From: Nocardia rosealba
Lineage (GTDB): Bacteria > Actinomycetota > Actinomycetes > Mycobacteriales > Mycobacteriaceae
Direction: 5' to 3'
Assembly: GCF_020216065.1 (NCBI RefSeq)
Contig: NZ_JAIWNA010000004.1
Location: 248,001-312,000 of the forward strand
DNA: 64,000 nucleotides
Every line of letters begins with the position of its first letter. Position 1 is the stretch's first letter. The notes beneath the pieces were generated by a model. It saw nothing but the letters and a program-made list of their open reading frames with translations. It did no database searches and had not been told where the DNA came from. Of this stretch, positions 44,826 through 53,193 are shown piece after piece. Made by a program: the position numbers and the translations under genes.

Positions 44826-45566
44826 ATGGCCGCCACGGTCTTCTACCTCGACGACATTCCCGAGCCGGGCGCTGTCGCGGTGCTCGACGGCCCGGAGGGC
44901 AGGCACGCCGCGACGGTGCGCCGGACCCGGGTGGGCGAGCTCATCACCCTGTCCGACGGACACGGTGTGCTCGCCGACTCCGAGGTGATCGCGGCGGCCA
45001 AGGACCGCCTCGAGCTCACGGTGCGCAACCGCAGGCTGGCCGAACCGGTCATCCCGCAGGTCACCGTGGTGCAGGCACTGCCGAAATCGGATCGTTCCGA
45101 GCTGGCCGTCGAGTTGATGACCGAGGCGGGCGCCGACCTGATCGTGCCCTGGCAGGCCGCGCGCTGCGTCGCCAACTGGGAGGCCAAGGCCGCCAAGGGC
45201 ATCGAGAAGTGGCGGGCAGCGGCGAAATCCGCGGCACGGCAGTCGCGCCGCGCCTACATTCCCGAGGTCGCCGGCCTGCACCGCACCCGTGACCTGCTCG
45301 AACTGGTGCGCGCGGCGAAGGCCGACGGCGCGGTGGTTGCCGCTCTGCACGAGTCGGGCACCGGCAAGTTCACCGAGCTTCCGCTCGCACAGAGCAGGGA
45401 AGTGGTTCTCATCGTCGGCCCGGAAGGCGGCTTGGACGACGCCGAACTGGTCGCTCTAGCCGACGCGGGCGCCGAGATCGTGCTGCTCGGCCCGACCGTC
45501 CTGCGCACATCCACCGCCGCCGCGGTCGCTCTCGGCGCCCTCGGAGCGCTGACCGAGCGCTGGTGA
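44826..45566 (+). CDS. rsmE: 16S rRNA (uracil1498-N3)-methyltransferase RsmE
   Basis: A 246-aa SPOUT methyltransferase. The N-terminal PUA-like part has GPEGRHAATVRRTRVGE. The knot that binds AdoMet reads VLIVGPEGGLDDAEL and LGPTVLRTSTAAAVAL. It methylates U1498 in helix 44 of 16S rRNA. It starts six bases after dnaJ and is probably co-transcribed. Confidence 0.93.
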   Translation: MAATVFYLDDIPEPGAVAVLDGPEGRHAATVRRTRVGELITLSDGHGVLADSEVIAAAKDRLELTVRNRRLAEPVIPQVTVVQALPKSDRSELAVELMTEAGADLIVPWQAARCVANWEAKAAKGIEKWRAAAKSAARQSRRAYIPEVAGLHRTRDLLELVRAAKADGAVVAALHESGTGKFTELPLAQSREVVLIVGPEGGLDDAELVALADAGAEIVLLGPTVLRTSTAAAVALGALGALTERW

Positions 45567-45666
45567 GGCACGCGAAATCGCGCCGTGGGGGTACCCCGGC
45601 CGGGTAGGGGCGGGTCCTCTACCACGTCCTGATTTTTAACCGCTGTGCGGTGTCGGTGGGCGGCGG

Positions 45667-45672
45667 TAAACT
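45667..45672 (+). promoter_or_regulatory. Probable -10 element of phoH
   Basis: TAAACT, a TANNNT-type hexamer in the 154-bp gap after rsmE, would start a transcript at about 45680, some 40 bases before the phoH start. Confidence 0.35.
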
Positions 45673-45720
45673 GGTCTCATCGAACACCAGGTCGAGACCG
45701 GAAGCAGGCTATAGCCACTT

Positions 45721-46833
45721 TTGAAGAACACAGGCGAGATCGGCGATCCCACCCTCCCCGTCCCAGGCGTCGGCACCGACGGCAACGGAGCATCCCCGGC
45801 GGCGCGAACCGTGCGTTCCAGCATCGAACTCGCCCCCGAATCCGTTTTCCCCTTCCTCGGCTCGGCCGACCAGAACCTCCGTCAGCTCGAGCAGTTGCTT
45901 CCGGCCGACATCCACGTGCGCGGTAGCACCGTCACCATCACCGGCAAGGCCGCCGATGTGGCACTGGCCGAGCGCGTCGTCGAGCAGCTGGTCGCGCTGA
46001 CCGGCCGCAACCGGGTGATCACACCCGAGGCGGTCCGGCACACCGTGTCCATGCTCACCGACGCGGGCGTGTCCGAATCGCCCGCCGAGGTGCTGAGCCT
46101 GGACATCCTGTCGCGGCGCGGCAAGACCATCCGGCCCAAGACGCTGAACCAGAAGCGCTACGTCGACGCGATCGACGTGAACACCATCGTGTTCGGCATC
46201 GGCCCGGCCGGTACCGGCAAGACGTACCTGGCGATGGCCAAGGCGGTGCAGGCCCTGCAGACCAAGCAGGTCACCCGCATCATCCTGACCAGGCCCGCGG
46301 TCGAGGCCGGTGAGCGTCTCGGCTTCCTGCCCGGCACGCTCAACGACAAGATCGACCCGTATCTGCGTCCGCTCTACGACGCCCTGCACGACATGATGGA
46401 TCCGGAAGCCATCCCCAAGCTGCTGGCCTCCGGTGTCATCGAGGTCGCGCCGCTGGCGTACATGCGTGGTCGCAGCCTCAACGATTCGTTCATCATTCTC
46501 GACGAGGCGCAGAACACCACGGCCGAGCAGATGAAGATGTTCCTCACCCGTCTCGGCTTCGGCTCGAAGATGGTGGTCACCGGCGATATCTCGCAGGTCG
46601 ACCTGCCCAACGGGCAGCGTTCGGGTCTGCGGGCGGCCTCGGAGATCCTCACCGATATCGACGACATCCACTTCTCGGAACTCACCAGCTCCGATGTGGT
46701 GCGTCACCGGCTGGTCTCCGACATCGTCGACGCCTACGACCGCTTCGAATCCGAGACCCGCGCGGTTCCCGCCCCGCACTACCCGGGCAACCGGGCCCAG
46801 CGCCGGGCAGCGGGCCGGGCGGATCGCCGGTAG
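45721..46833 (+). CDS. phoH: PhoH-family ATPase/RNA-processing protein
   Basis: A 370-aa protein like M. tuberculosis PhoH1. The N-terminal ~95 residues contain a KH-like RNA-binding stretch (LLPADIHVRGSTVTITGKAADVALAERVVEQL). The ATPase core has GIGPAGTGKTYLAM (Walker A) and FIILDEAQNTTAEQMKMFLTR (Walker B), with GDISQVDLPNGQRSGL as sensor. Its role is thought to lie in RNA metabolism, together with YbeY encoded next. The TTG at 45721 is the family-like start but uncertain; a GTG near 45811 would still keep the KH part. Confidence 0.9.
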   Translation: MKNTGEIGDPTLPVPGVGTDGNGASPAARTVRSSIELAPESVFPFLGSADQNLRQLEQLLPADIHVRGSTVTITGKAADVALAERVVEQLVALTGRNRVITPEAVRHTVSMLTDAGVSESPAEVLSLDILSRRGKTIRPKTLNQKRYVDAIDVNTIVFGIGPAGTGKTYLAMAKAVQALQTKQVTRIILTRPAVEAGERLGFLPGTLNDKIDPYLRPLYDALHDMMDPEAIPKLLASGVIEVAPLAYMRGRSLNDSFIILDEAQNTTAEQMKMFLTRLGFGSKMVVTGDISQVDLPNGQRSGLRAASEILTDIDDIHFSELTSSDVVRHRLVSDIVDAYDRFESETRAVPAPHYPGNRAQRRAAGRADRR

Positions 46834-46866
46834 TCACCAGCCACACGCTGCGACGATGCCCATCGA

Positions 46867-46899
46867 TACGACGCGGCGTACTCGGTACGTCGCGTCGTA
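46867..46899. terminator. Hairpin between phoH and ybeY
   Basis: A 14-bp stem (TACGACGCGGCGTA with TACGTCGCGTCGTA, one wobble pair) and loop CTCGG. It separates phoH from ybeY, which has its own -10 element. Confidence 0.6.
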
Positions 46900-46943
46900 G
46901 GGCGGTGCACAGGACTCGGTCCAGCGGCCCGTACCCTGAACAC

Positions 46944-47498
46944 GTGAGCATCGAGATCGCCAACGAATCGGGTATGGACATCCCCGAAGAAGACCTGGTC
47001 AGCGTCGCCCGTTTCGTGATCGGACGGATGGACGTGCATCCGGCCGCCGAACTGTCGATGGTGCTCGTGGATCTCGACACCATGGCCGACCTGCACGTGC
47101 GCTGGATGGACCTGCCCGGCCCCACCGATGTGATGTCGTTCCCGATGGACGAACTCGAGCCGGGCGGTCGCCCCGACAGCCCCGAGCCCGGCCCGTCCAT
47201 GCTCGGCGACATCGTGCTGTGCCCGGAATTCGCCATGGGCCAGGCGCAGAAGGCCGGTCATTCGCTCGACCACGAGCTGGCCCTGCTCACCGTGCACGGC
47301 GTGCTCCACCTGCTCGGCTACGACCATGCCGAGCCGGAGGAGGAGAAGGAGATGTTCGCGCTGCAGGCCCAGCTGCTCGAGGAGTGGTACCAGAGCCTGC
47401 GCGAAGAACAGCTGCGCGCCGAACTGGCCGAACGTGACGCCCGCCTGCTCGGTAAGGCAGGGTTCACCGCACCGGGTGACGCACTGGGCCCCGCGTGA
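46944..47498 (+). CDS. ybeY: Endoribonuclease YbeY
   Basis: A 184-aa metal-dependent RNase for rRNA 3' maturation and ribosome quality control. The zinc motif is HGVLHLLGYDHAEPEE. The GTG at 46944 is exactly six bases after TACCCT (46932-46937), so this gene probably starts leaderless from its own promoter. The C-terminal 35 residues after the zinc motif extend beyond the E. coli enzyme. The next gene overlaps its stop. Confidence 0.94.
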   Translation: MSIEIANESGMDIPEEDLVSVARFVIGRMDVHPAAELSMVLVDLDTMADLHVRWMDLPGPTDVMSFPMDELEPGGRPDSPEPGPSMLGDIVLCPEFAMGQAQKAGHSLDHELALLTVHGVLHLLGYDHAEPEEEKEMFALQAQLLEEWYQSLREEQLRAELAERDARLLGKAGFTAPGDALGPA

Positions 47499-48853
47499 CC
47501 TCGATGGTGCAGATCCTGCTCGCCATCGGGCTGATCGGCCTGGGTGGTGTGTTCGCAGGAGTCGACTCGGCCCTCAATACCGTCTCGCGCGCACGGCTCG
47601 ACGACATGGTCCGCGAGGAACGGCCCGGCGCCGCGCGCTTGCGCACGATCGTCGACGACCGTCCCCGCTACGTGAATCTGATGGTGCTGCTGCGCATTCT
47701 GTGCGAGATCAGTGCCACCGTGCTCTTGGCCGCCGCGACGCTGGAACTGTGGAGCCCGACGACGGCGCTGCTGGTCGCCGCCGCCTCGATGGTCGTCGTC
47801 TCGTATGTCGTTATCGGGGTCGGCCCCCGCACCCTCGGACGCCAGCACGCCTACTCGATCGCGCTGGCCGCGGCAGTCCCGATGCAGATCATCGGCGCGG
47901 TGCTGAGTCCGGTGAGCCGGCTGCTCATCCTGCTCGGTAACGCCATTACTCCTGGTAAGGGGTTCCGCAATGGTCCGTTCGCGTCGGAGATCGAGCTGCG
48001 CGAGGTGGTCGACATGGCCCGCGAACGCGGCGTGGTCGCCGACGACGAACGCCGCATGATCCAGTCGGTCTTCGAACTCGGCGACACCGCCGCCCGCGCG
48101 GTGATGGTGCCGCGCACCGAGATGGTGTGGATCGAAAACGACAAGACCGCCGCCCAGGCGATGTCGCTCGCGGTGCGCTCCGGACATTCGCGAATCCCGG
48201 TGATCGGCGAGAACGTCGACGACGTACTCGGCGTGGTCTACCTGAAAGACCTTGTGCCCTATGCCGATCGCGCCCGCAAGGTGGCGGTGCGCGAGGTGAT
48301 GCGCCCGGCGGTGTTCATCCCTGATTCCAAACCGCTCGACGCGCTGCTCGACGAGATGCAGCGCCGCCGCAACCACATGGCCCTGCTCGTCGACGAATAC
48401 GGCGGCATCGCCGGGCTGGTCACCATCGAGGACGTGCTCGAGGAGATCGTCGGTGAGATCGCCGACGAGTACGACACCGACGAGACCCCACCGGTGGAGG
48501 ACCTCGGCGAGGGCCGCTACCGCGTGTCGGCCCGCTTGTCGGTGGAGGACCTCGGCGAGCTGTACGGCCTCGACATCGAGGACGAGGACGTGGACACCGT
48601 CGGTGGCCTGCTCGCCCACGAACTGGGCCGCGTCCCGCTGCCGGGTTCCAAGGTGACCGTGCACGGCCTGGTGCTGCGCGGCGAGGGTGGCGCCGACGCG
48701 CGCGGGCGGATGCGGGTGAACACCGTGCTGGTGCGCCGCGCGGCCGACAAAGAGAAGAAGACAGACAAGGCCCGCAAGGGCAAGCCCGACGAGGCGCAGG
48801 CCGAGACCGACCCGGTGACAGTGCCCGCAGACAATGGAGAGACCGATGAGTGA
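47495..48853 (+). CDS. CNNM/CorC-HlyC family membrane protein with CBS pair
   Basis: A 452-aa protein: a DUF21/CNNM membrane domain with three to four TM helices (residues 1-145), two CBS domains (PRTEMVWIENDKTAAQAMSL and MRPAVFIPDSKPLDALLDEM), and a C-terminal CorC_HlyC domain. The tail is highly charged (KEKKTDKARKGK). Family members act in Mg2+ or other cation efflux. The start GTG overlaps the ybeY stop, and the stop overlaps the following gene. Confidence 0.9.
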   Translation: MTSMVQILLAIGLIGLGGVFAGVDSALNTVSRARLDDMVREERPGAARLRTIVDDRPRYVNLMVLLRILCEISATVLLAAATLELWSPTTALLVAAASMVVVSYVVIGVGPRTLGRQHAYSIALAAAVPMQIIGAVLSPVSRLLILLGNAITPGKGFRNGPFASEIELREVVDMARERGVVADDERRMIQSVFELGDTAARAVMVPRTEMVWIENDKTAAQAMSLAVRSGHSRIPVIGENVDDVLGVVYLKDLVPYADRARKVAVREVMRPAVFIPDSKPLDALLDEMQRRRNHMALLVDEYGGIAGLVTIEDVLEEIVGEIADEYDTDETPPVEDLGEGRYRVSARLSVEDLGELYGLDIEDEDVDTVGGLLAHELGRVPLPGSKVTVHGLVLRGEGGADARGRMRVNTVLVRRAADKEKKTDKARKGKPDEAQAETDPVTVPADNGETDE

Positions 48854-49181
48854 ACTCGACGCAGAGGACAACAAACTGCTGGTACTGGCGCGCGGCGCGC
48901 TCGGCCGTACCGGTGGCGTGAGTGGCGCGGCGGTGCGTGACACCGACGGCCGCACCTACGCCGCGGGCGAGGTGAACCTCGCAGCACTCCGCCTGACCGC
49001 GTTGCAGGCCGCGGTGGCCGCCGCGATCTCCAGTGGCGCCGAGGGTTTCGAGGCGGCCGTGGTGGTCGGCACGAGCGGGGCGGACGCGGGCATCGCGGCA
49101 ATGCACGAGGTGTCGCCCGGTGCGACGGTGATCCACACCGACCGTTCGGGTGCCGTGCTGAGCGAGGTGCGCGGTGGCTGA
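48846..49181 (+). CDS. Cytidine-deaminase-like protein
   Basis: A 111-aa protein at the position held by Rv2365c in M. tuberculosis, between the CorC-like gene and era. It resembles a cytidine deaminase fold (SGAAVRDTDGRTYAAGEVNLAALRLTALQAAVAAAIS). The catalytic metal ligands of CDA (CHAE and PCxxC) are absent, so it is probably not an active deaminase. ATG 48846 with GGAGAG upstream overlaps the previous stop; it also overlaps the era start. Confidence 0.75.
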   Translation: MSELDAEDNKLLVLARGALGRTGGVSGAAVRDTDGRTYAAGEVNLAALRLTALQAAVAAAISSGAEGFEAAVVVGTSGADAGIAAMHEVSPGATVIHTDRSGAVLSEVRGG

Positions 49182-50079
49182 CACCGAATTCCGTTCCGGC
49201 TTCGTCTGTTTCGTCGGCCGCCCCAACACCGGCAAATCGACGCTGACCAATGCCATGGTCGGGTCGAAGATCGCGATCACCTCTTCGCGTCCGCAGACCA
49301 CCCGGCACACCATTCGCGGCATCGTGCATCGCGAGCACGCCCAGCTGATCCTGGTCGACACCCCCGGTCTGCACCGTCCGCGCACCCTGCTCGGTCAGCG
49401 TCTCAACGATCTGGTGCGCGACACCTACTCCGAGGTCGACGTGATCGCGCTGTGCATCCCGGCCGACGAGAAGATCGGTCCCGGCGACCGCTGGATCGTC
49501 GAGCAGATCAAGCAGATGGCGCCCAAGACCACCGTGATCGGGGTGGTCACCAAGATCGACAAGGTGGGTCGCGACGAGATCGCCCACCAGCTGATGGCGC
49601 TGTCGAAGCTGCTCGGCCCCGAGAGCGAGGTCGTTCCGGTCTCGGCGGTGAAGGGCGAACAGGTCGAGGTGCTCATCGACGTGATCGCCTCGAAGATGCC
49701 CGAGGGACCGGCGTTCTACCCCGACGGCGAGATCACCGACGAGCCCGAGGAAACCCTCATGGCCGAGCTGATCCGCGAGGCCGCGCTCGAGGGTGTGCGC
49801 GACGAACTGCCGCATTCGCTGGCCGTGGTGATCGAGGAGATCGAGCCCTACGAGGCCAACGAGGACATGCTCGAGGTGCATGCCCTGCTGTATGTGGAAC
49901 GGCCGAGCCAGAAGGCGATCGTCATCGGCAAGAACGGTTCTCGCCTCAAGGAGGTGGGTACCAATGCCCGCAAGCAGATCGAGCACATCCTCGGCACACG
50001 CATCTACCTGAATCTGCACGTGAAGGTGGCCAAGGACTGGCAGCGCGACCCCAAACAGCTGGGGAAGCTGGGTTTTTGA
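49174..50079 (+). CDS. era: GTPase Era
   Basis: A 301-aa ribosome-assembly GTPase that binds the 3' end of 16S rRNA. The G domain reads GRPNTGKSTLTNAMVG, PQTTRH (switch I), DTPGLHRPR and TKIDKVG. The C-terminal KH domain contains AIVIGKNGSRLKEVGTNARKQIE. GTG 49174 overlaps the upstream gene by eight bases. It is the last conserved gene before the 7.7-kb insertion relative to M. tuberculosis, where amiA2 follows. Confidence 0.96.
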   Translation: MADTEFRSGFVCFVGRPNTGKSTLTNAMVGSKIAITSSRPQTTRHTIRGIVHREHAQLILVDTPGLHRPRTLLGQRLNDLVRDTYSEVDVIALCIPADEKIGPGDRWIVEQIKQMAPKTTVIGVVTKIDKVGRDEIAHQLMALSKLLGPESEVVPVSAVKGEQVEVLIDVIASKMPEGPAFYPDGEITDEPEETLMAELIREAALEGVRDELPHSLAVVIEEIEPYEANEDMLEVHALLYVERPSQKAIVIGKNGSRLKEVGTNARKQIEHILGTRIYLNLHVKVAKDWQRDPKQLGKLGF

Positions 50080-50170
50080 CCGTTTGCGTGTCGGCGGTTC
50101 GGGGTATCGTTCGGCGAACACGTCGATTGTGATCGGCGTTGTTCGCTGATCACCCCGGGGAGGCTTGGAC

Positions 50171-53011
50171 GTGCCCGATGCCAACGATGTCGGCAAGCTG
50201 CTGGAGCTGCTGCGGGCACTGGAGATCCCCGACACGCGCCCCCGCGTGTGGCGCACGTTGGTGCACGGCAGGCGCACCCTGCCGCGCCCGATCGTGGAGA
50301 TGGTCGGGTTGCAGGGCCACTCCGCGCTGGTCGCCGATCTCTACGGCTGGCTTGGGGAGTCGGGCGGTCGGCGGGCCGCTCCGCGCGCCAAGATCGACCT
50401 GCACGCCGCCGATCTGCCGCCCACCCGGCTGAGCCCGGATGTCAACGCGTTCAACGCCGGTCCGCACGCCGACGACCAGGAGATCCCGGACCACTGTCTG
50501 CCGATCATCCAGCACCTGATCGCCGGTTTCGCCACCGACGACACCGCGATGGGGGCCATCAAGTTCCCGCGCTACCGCACCGCGGACTGGCTGACCAGGC
50601 AGCGCGTCACCGCCGACGAATCCGAGGCGCCCGACGAACTGCGTAGGCGTCTGCCGAGACTGCTCCGTAGTGGTTCGTCCGCCAACCGTGCCGACGCCAC
50701 CGAAGGCGCAGCGGGCGGCATGATTTCGAGCGTAGTCTTCGCTGTGCTGGCCCTGTGGCCGGTGCTGCGCCTGTGGTTGTGGGTGTCGGGACGCATTCCC
50801 GGCATGTCGAAGGTGACCCGCTGGTTCCTGCATCAGCGCTATCTCGCACCCGAATTGTCGGGCAGTTTCCTGGGTTTCGCCGCCCGCCTCACCGCCTCGC
50901 ACCGGGTGGACGAGAACGAGGAACAGGTCGCCAAACTCCTGATCCACGCCTTCCTGGAAGACCTGCGCGACGCGTATCGCCGCCGCATCTGGCGGCCGTC
51001 GAGCTGGCGGCGCACCGCCTACCCGGTTGCCCTGCTCGGTGGTCTCAGCGAGGGCGGGGACGGTGCGCGCATCCTCACCTGGATCAACGAGATCCGCAAC
51101 GAGACCGGCCTTTTCGATCCGCTGGTGGTCGTCGCCTTCCGTGACGAAGGGCCGACGCGTGAGGTGGGGGAGCTGTCCAACATCAGCGATCTGCGCACCC
51201 TTCGCACGCTGGAAAGTCTCGCCGATCAGCCGACCGCACAGCCACCCGACCCGCTGCAGACCTGGATCAGGGAGATCGACAGCAGGCGCACGCACCGCCA
51301 GGCCGACGCCTGGTTCCTGCCGCTGCGCGCGCTGATACCGCCGGATTCCGCACCGCGCGTAGGTGATCCGCGTTTCCGTGGGCAGTCGTTACCGCCCGCC
51401 CCGCCGATGGCCTCGCGCAGCTGGTTCGTCGGTTTGTGTGTGCTTATCCCGATCGTGCTCGCGGTGGCCGCCGCGCTGGTGTACTTCCCGCCACTGCGCG
51501 GCGCCTCGTGCTCGCACTGGCCGTGGACGGGCGGGGTGAGTGTCAGCATGGTCGACGGCGAATGCGTCGGCTACAGCGACAACGTCGCCCAGACCTTCGC
51601 CGACGATCCGGAACTGTCGGCCATGCAGCGCGAGGTGTTCCGCCTGAACGAGGCGGCCGTCAGTGCGCGCGAGAGCAACCCGAATCGGCCGCTGATCTCG
51701 CTGGTGTACTTCGCCGGGCTGAGTTATGTCGACACGAATGTGCGCTACCCGCACGCGCAGGTGGAGGAACTGGCGGGGCTCGCGGTGCAGCAGCGCCGTG
51801 CCCTGCTCGCCTCCGACGAGTCGGAGCCGTTGCTGCGGATCATCATCGCCAACGGCGGCTCGGATATGCGCCATGCCCGGTGGGTGGTCGAGAACCGGCT
51901 GCGCCCGCTCGTCACCGACGACCCGAGCGTGCTCGGCGTGGTCGGCATCGACCGTAGCACCGACGAAACCCGCAAGGCCATCACGCGATTAGGTGAGCTG
52001 GGCGTGCCCGCGGTGGCGACCACCTTGTCGGCCGACGGGCTGGAGCAGGCATCGCCGCTGTATTTCCAAGCGGCGCCGAGCAATTCGGTCCAGGCCCGGT
52101 TGGTCGCCGACTACATGCAGGGCGCGCGCGCCGCCGACGGCACTCCGCGCTACGACAAAGTCACCATCTACCACCCCGAGGCACCCGACGACCTGTACGT
52201 GACGACCCTGGTCGAGGATCTGCAGAAGGAGCTCACCGAACGCGGTGTGACGCACCGGAGTACGAGCTGGCGCGCGCAGCAGGAGCTCTACGGTCTGCCC
52301 GCACCGTGCGAGGCGGAGTCCTTCGATCGGCGCGAACTGCTCTTCTTCGCGGGCCGCAACGACGACTTCCCGACCTTCGCCAAGGCCCTCAGTCGCGGTT
52401 GTATCAGCGGTGACGGACCGGCGCTGCTCGGCAACGACGCGGTGACGAGGCTGATCACCGATCCGCGTGCGACCATCGCCCTGCCGGCCAACCTGACGGT
52501 GCGCTACGTGGCCAAGGCGGCGCCGGTGATGCTCGGCGGTGCCGACTGCGTGAAGGGCGTCGGCAAACTCGGTGACCGGCCGGTGCCGTTCGAACACGAA
52601 CAGTTGTGCGCCGAGCTCGCCGGTCTCATCGAGGACCTGCGCGCCTATCCGGACATGGCCGAATACCAGCCGACCTGGGCGGGGGACAGGACCGGGCTCG
52701 CCTTCGATGTGAGCGGGCTGTTCCTGCAGGCGGTACGCGCCAGCCGTGGCGTGCTCGGCGACCAGCCGCCGAACCGCACGGCGATCGCGGTGCAGTTGCG
52801 CGAGGCCGACTATCGCGGTGTCACCGGCACATTGGGCTTCTCCACCAAACGGGTCGCCGACGGGTCGTCGATCGCGGTGCTCGTCACCACCGCGGTGGGC
52901 GGGGGTGGGCCGCAGCGCTGCCTGATGATGTTCCCCCGCCAACCCGGCCAAGACGGGTGCCCGTCCGGAACCAAGAGCGATCTCGAAAGCTGGCGCGAAC
53001 CGGGCCGGTAG
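50171..53011 (+). CDS. Two-TM receptor-like protein with extracytoplasmic type I substrate-binding domain
   Basis: A 946-aa multidomain protein; GGGGAGG at 50157-50163 selects GTG 50171 over TTG 50165. Residues 1-180 are a cytoplasmic domain of unknown family (KLLELLRALEI...GLQGHSALVADLYGWL). TM1 is near 184-206. Residues 215-415 include YPVALLGGLSEGGDGARIL and DPLVVVAFRDE, which resemble the Walker-B and sensor strands of a P-loop ATPase but without a visible Walker A. TM2 is near 418-440. Residues 460-946 are a Leu/Ile/Val-binding-protein-like domain (GVVGIDRSTDETRKAITRLGELGVPAVATT, SPLYFQAAPSNSVQARLVADYM). No ABC permease or ATPase is nearby. It reads as a ligand-sensing membrane protein, not an importer component. 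Confidence 0.8.
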   Translation: MPDANDVGKLLELLRALEIPDTRPRVWRTLVHGRRTLPRPIVEMVGLQGHSALVADLYGWLGESGGRRAAPRAKIDLHAADLPPTRLSPDVNAFNAGPHADDQEIPDHCLPIIQHLIAGFATDDTAMGAIKFPRYRTADWLTRQRVTADESEAPDELRRRLPRLLRSGSSANRADATEGAAGGMISSVVFAVLALWPVLRLWLWVSGRIPGMSKVTRWFLHQRYLAPELSGSFLGFAARLTASHRVDENEEQVAKLLIHAFLEDLRDAYRRRIWRPSSWRRTAYPVALLGGLSEGGDGARILTWINEIRNETGLFDPLVVVAFRDEGPTREVGELSNISDLRTLRTLESLADQPTAQPPDPLQTWIREIDSRRTHRQADAWFLPLRALIPPDSAPRVGDPRFRGQSLPPAPPMASRSWFVGLCVLIPIVLAVAAALVYFPPLRGASCSHWPWTGGVSVSMVDGECVGYSDNVAQTFADDPELSAMQREVFRLNEAAVSARESNPNRPLISLVYFAGLSYVDTNVRYPHAQVEELAGLAVQQRRALLASDESEPLLRIIIANGGSDMRHARWVVENRLRPLVTDDPSVLGVVGIDRSTDETRKAITRLGELGVPAVATTLSADGLEQASPLYFQAAPSNSVQARLVADYMQGARAADGTPRYDKVTIYHPEAPDDLYVTTLVEDLQKELTERGVTHRSTSWRAQQELYGLPAPCEAESFDRRELLFFAGRNDDFPTFAKALSRGCISGDGPALLGNDAVTRLITDPRATIALPANLTVRYVAKAAPVMLGGADCVKGVGKLGDRPVPFEHEQLCAELAGLIEDLRAYPDMAEYQPTWAGDRTGLAFDVSGLFLQAVRASRGVLGDQPPNRTAIAVQLREADYRGVTGTLGFSTKRVADGSSIAVLVTTAVGGGGPQRCLMMFPRQPGQDGCPSGTKSDLESWREPGR

Positions 53012-53059
53012 CCCGTTCGCACCCGGAATTGCTGGACCGCACAGCCTGATCCGTGCTGT

Positions 53060-53065
53060 TATAGT
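53060..53065 (+). promoter_or_regulatory. Probable -10 element of the kinase/lipoprotein operon
   Basis: TATAGT lies in the 182-bp gap between the receptor-like gene and the first kinase gene, 128 bases before its GTG. The kinase operon can therefore be transcribed separately. Confidence 0.4.
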
Positions 53066-53193
53066 CGCTCGGGCATGGTCGGGAACCGTCGATTTCCGGG
53101 GGCTGACCTGGTGCGGGCCGACCATTGCGGTCCTCGCGCCTGTTCTCTGCCGGAAGGGTCCCGGCAGTGTGGTGAACGTGGGAGACCAGGCGG

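Noticed and set aside
50171..53011. Plain ABC amino-acid binding protein
   Set aside because: No signal peptide at the N-terminus, two internal TM helices, large cytoplasmic regions and no permease or ATPase genes nearby.
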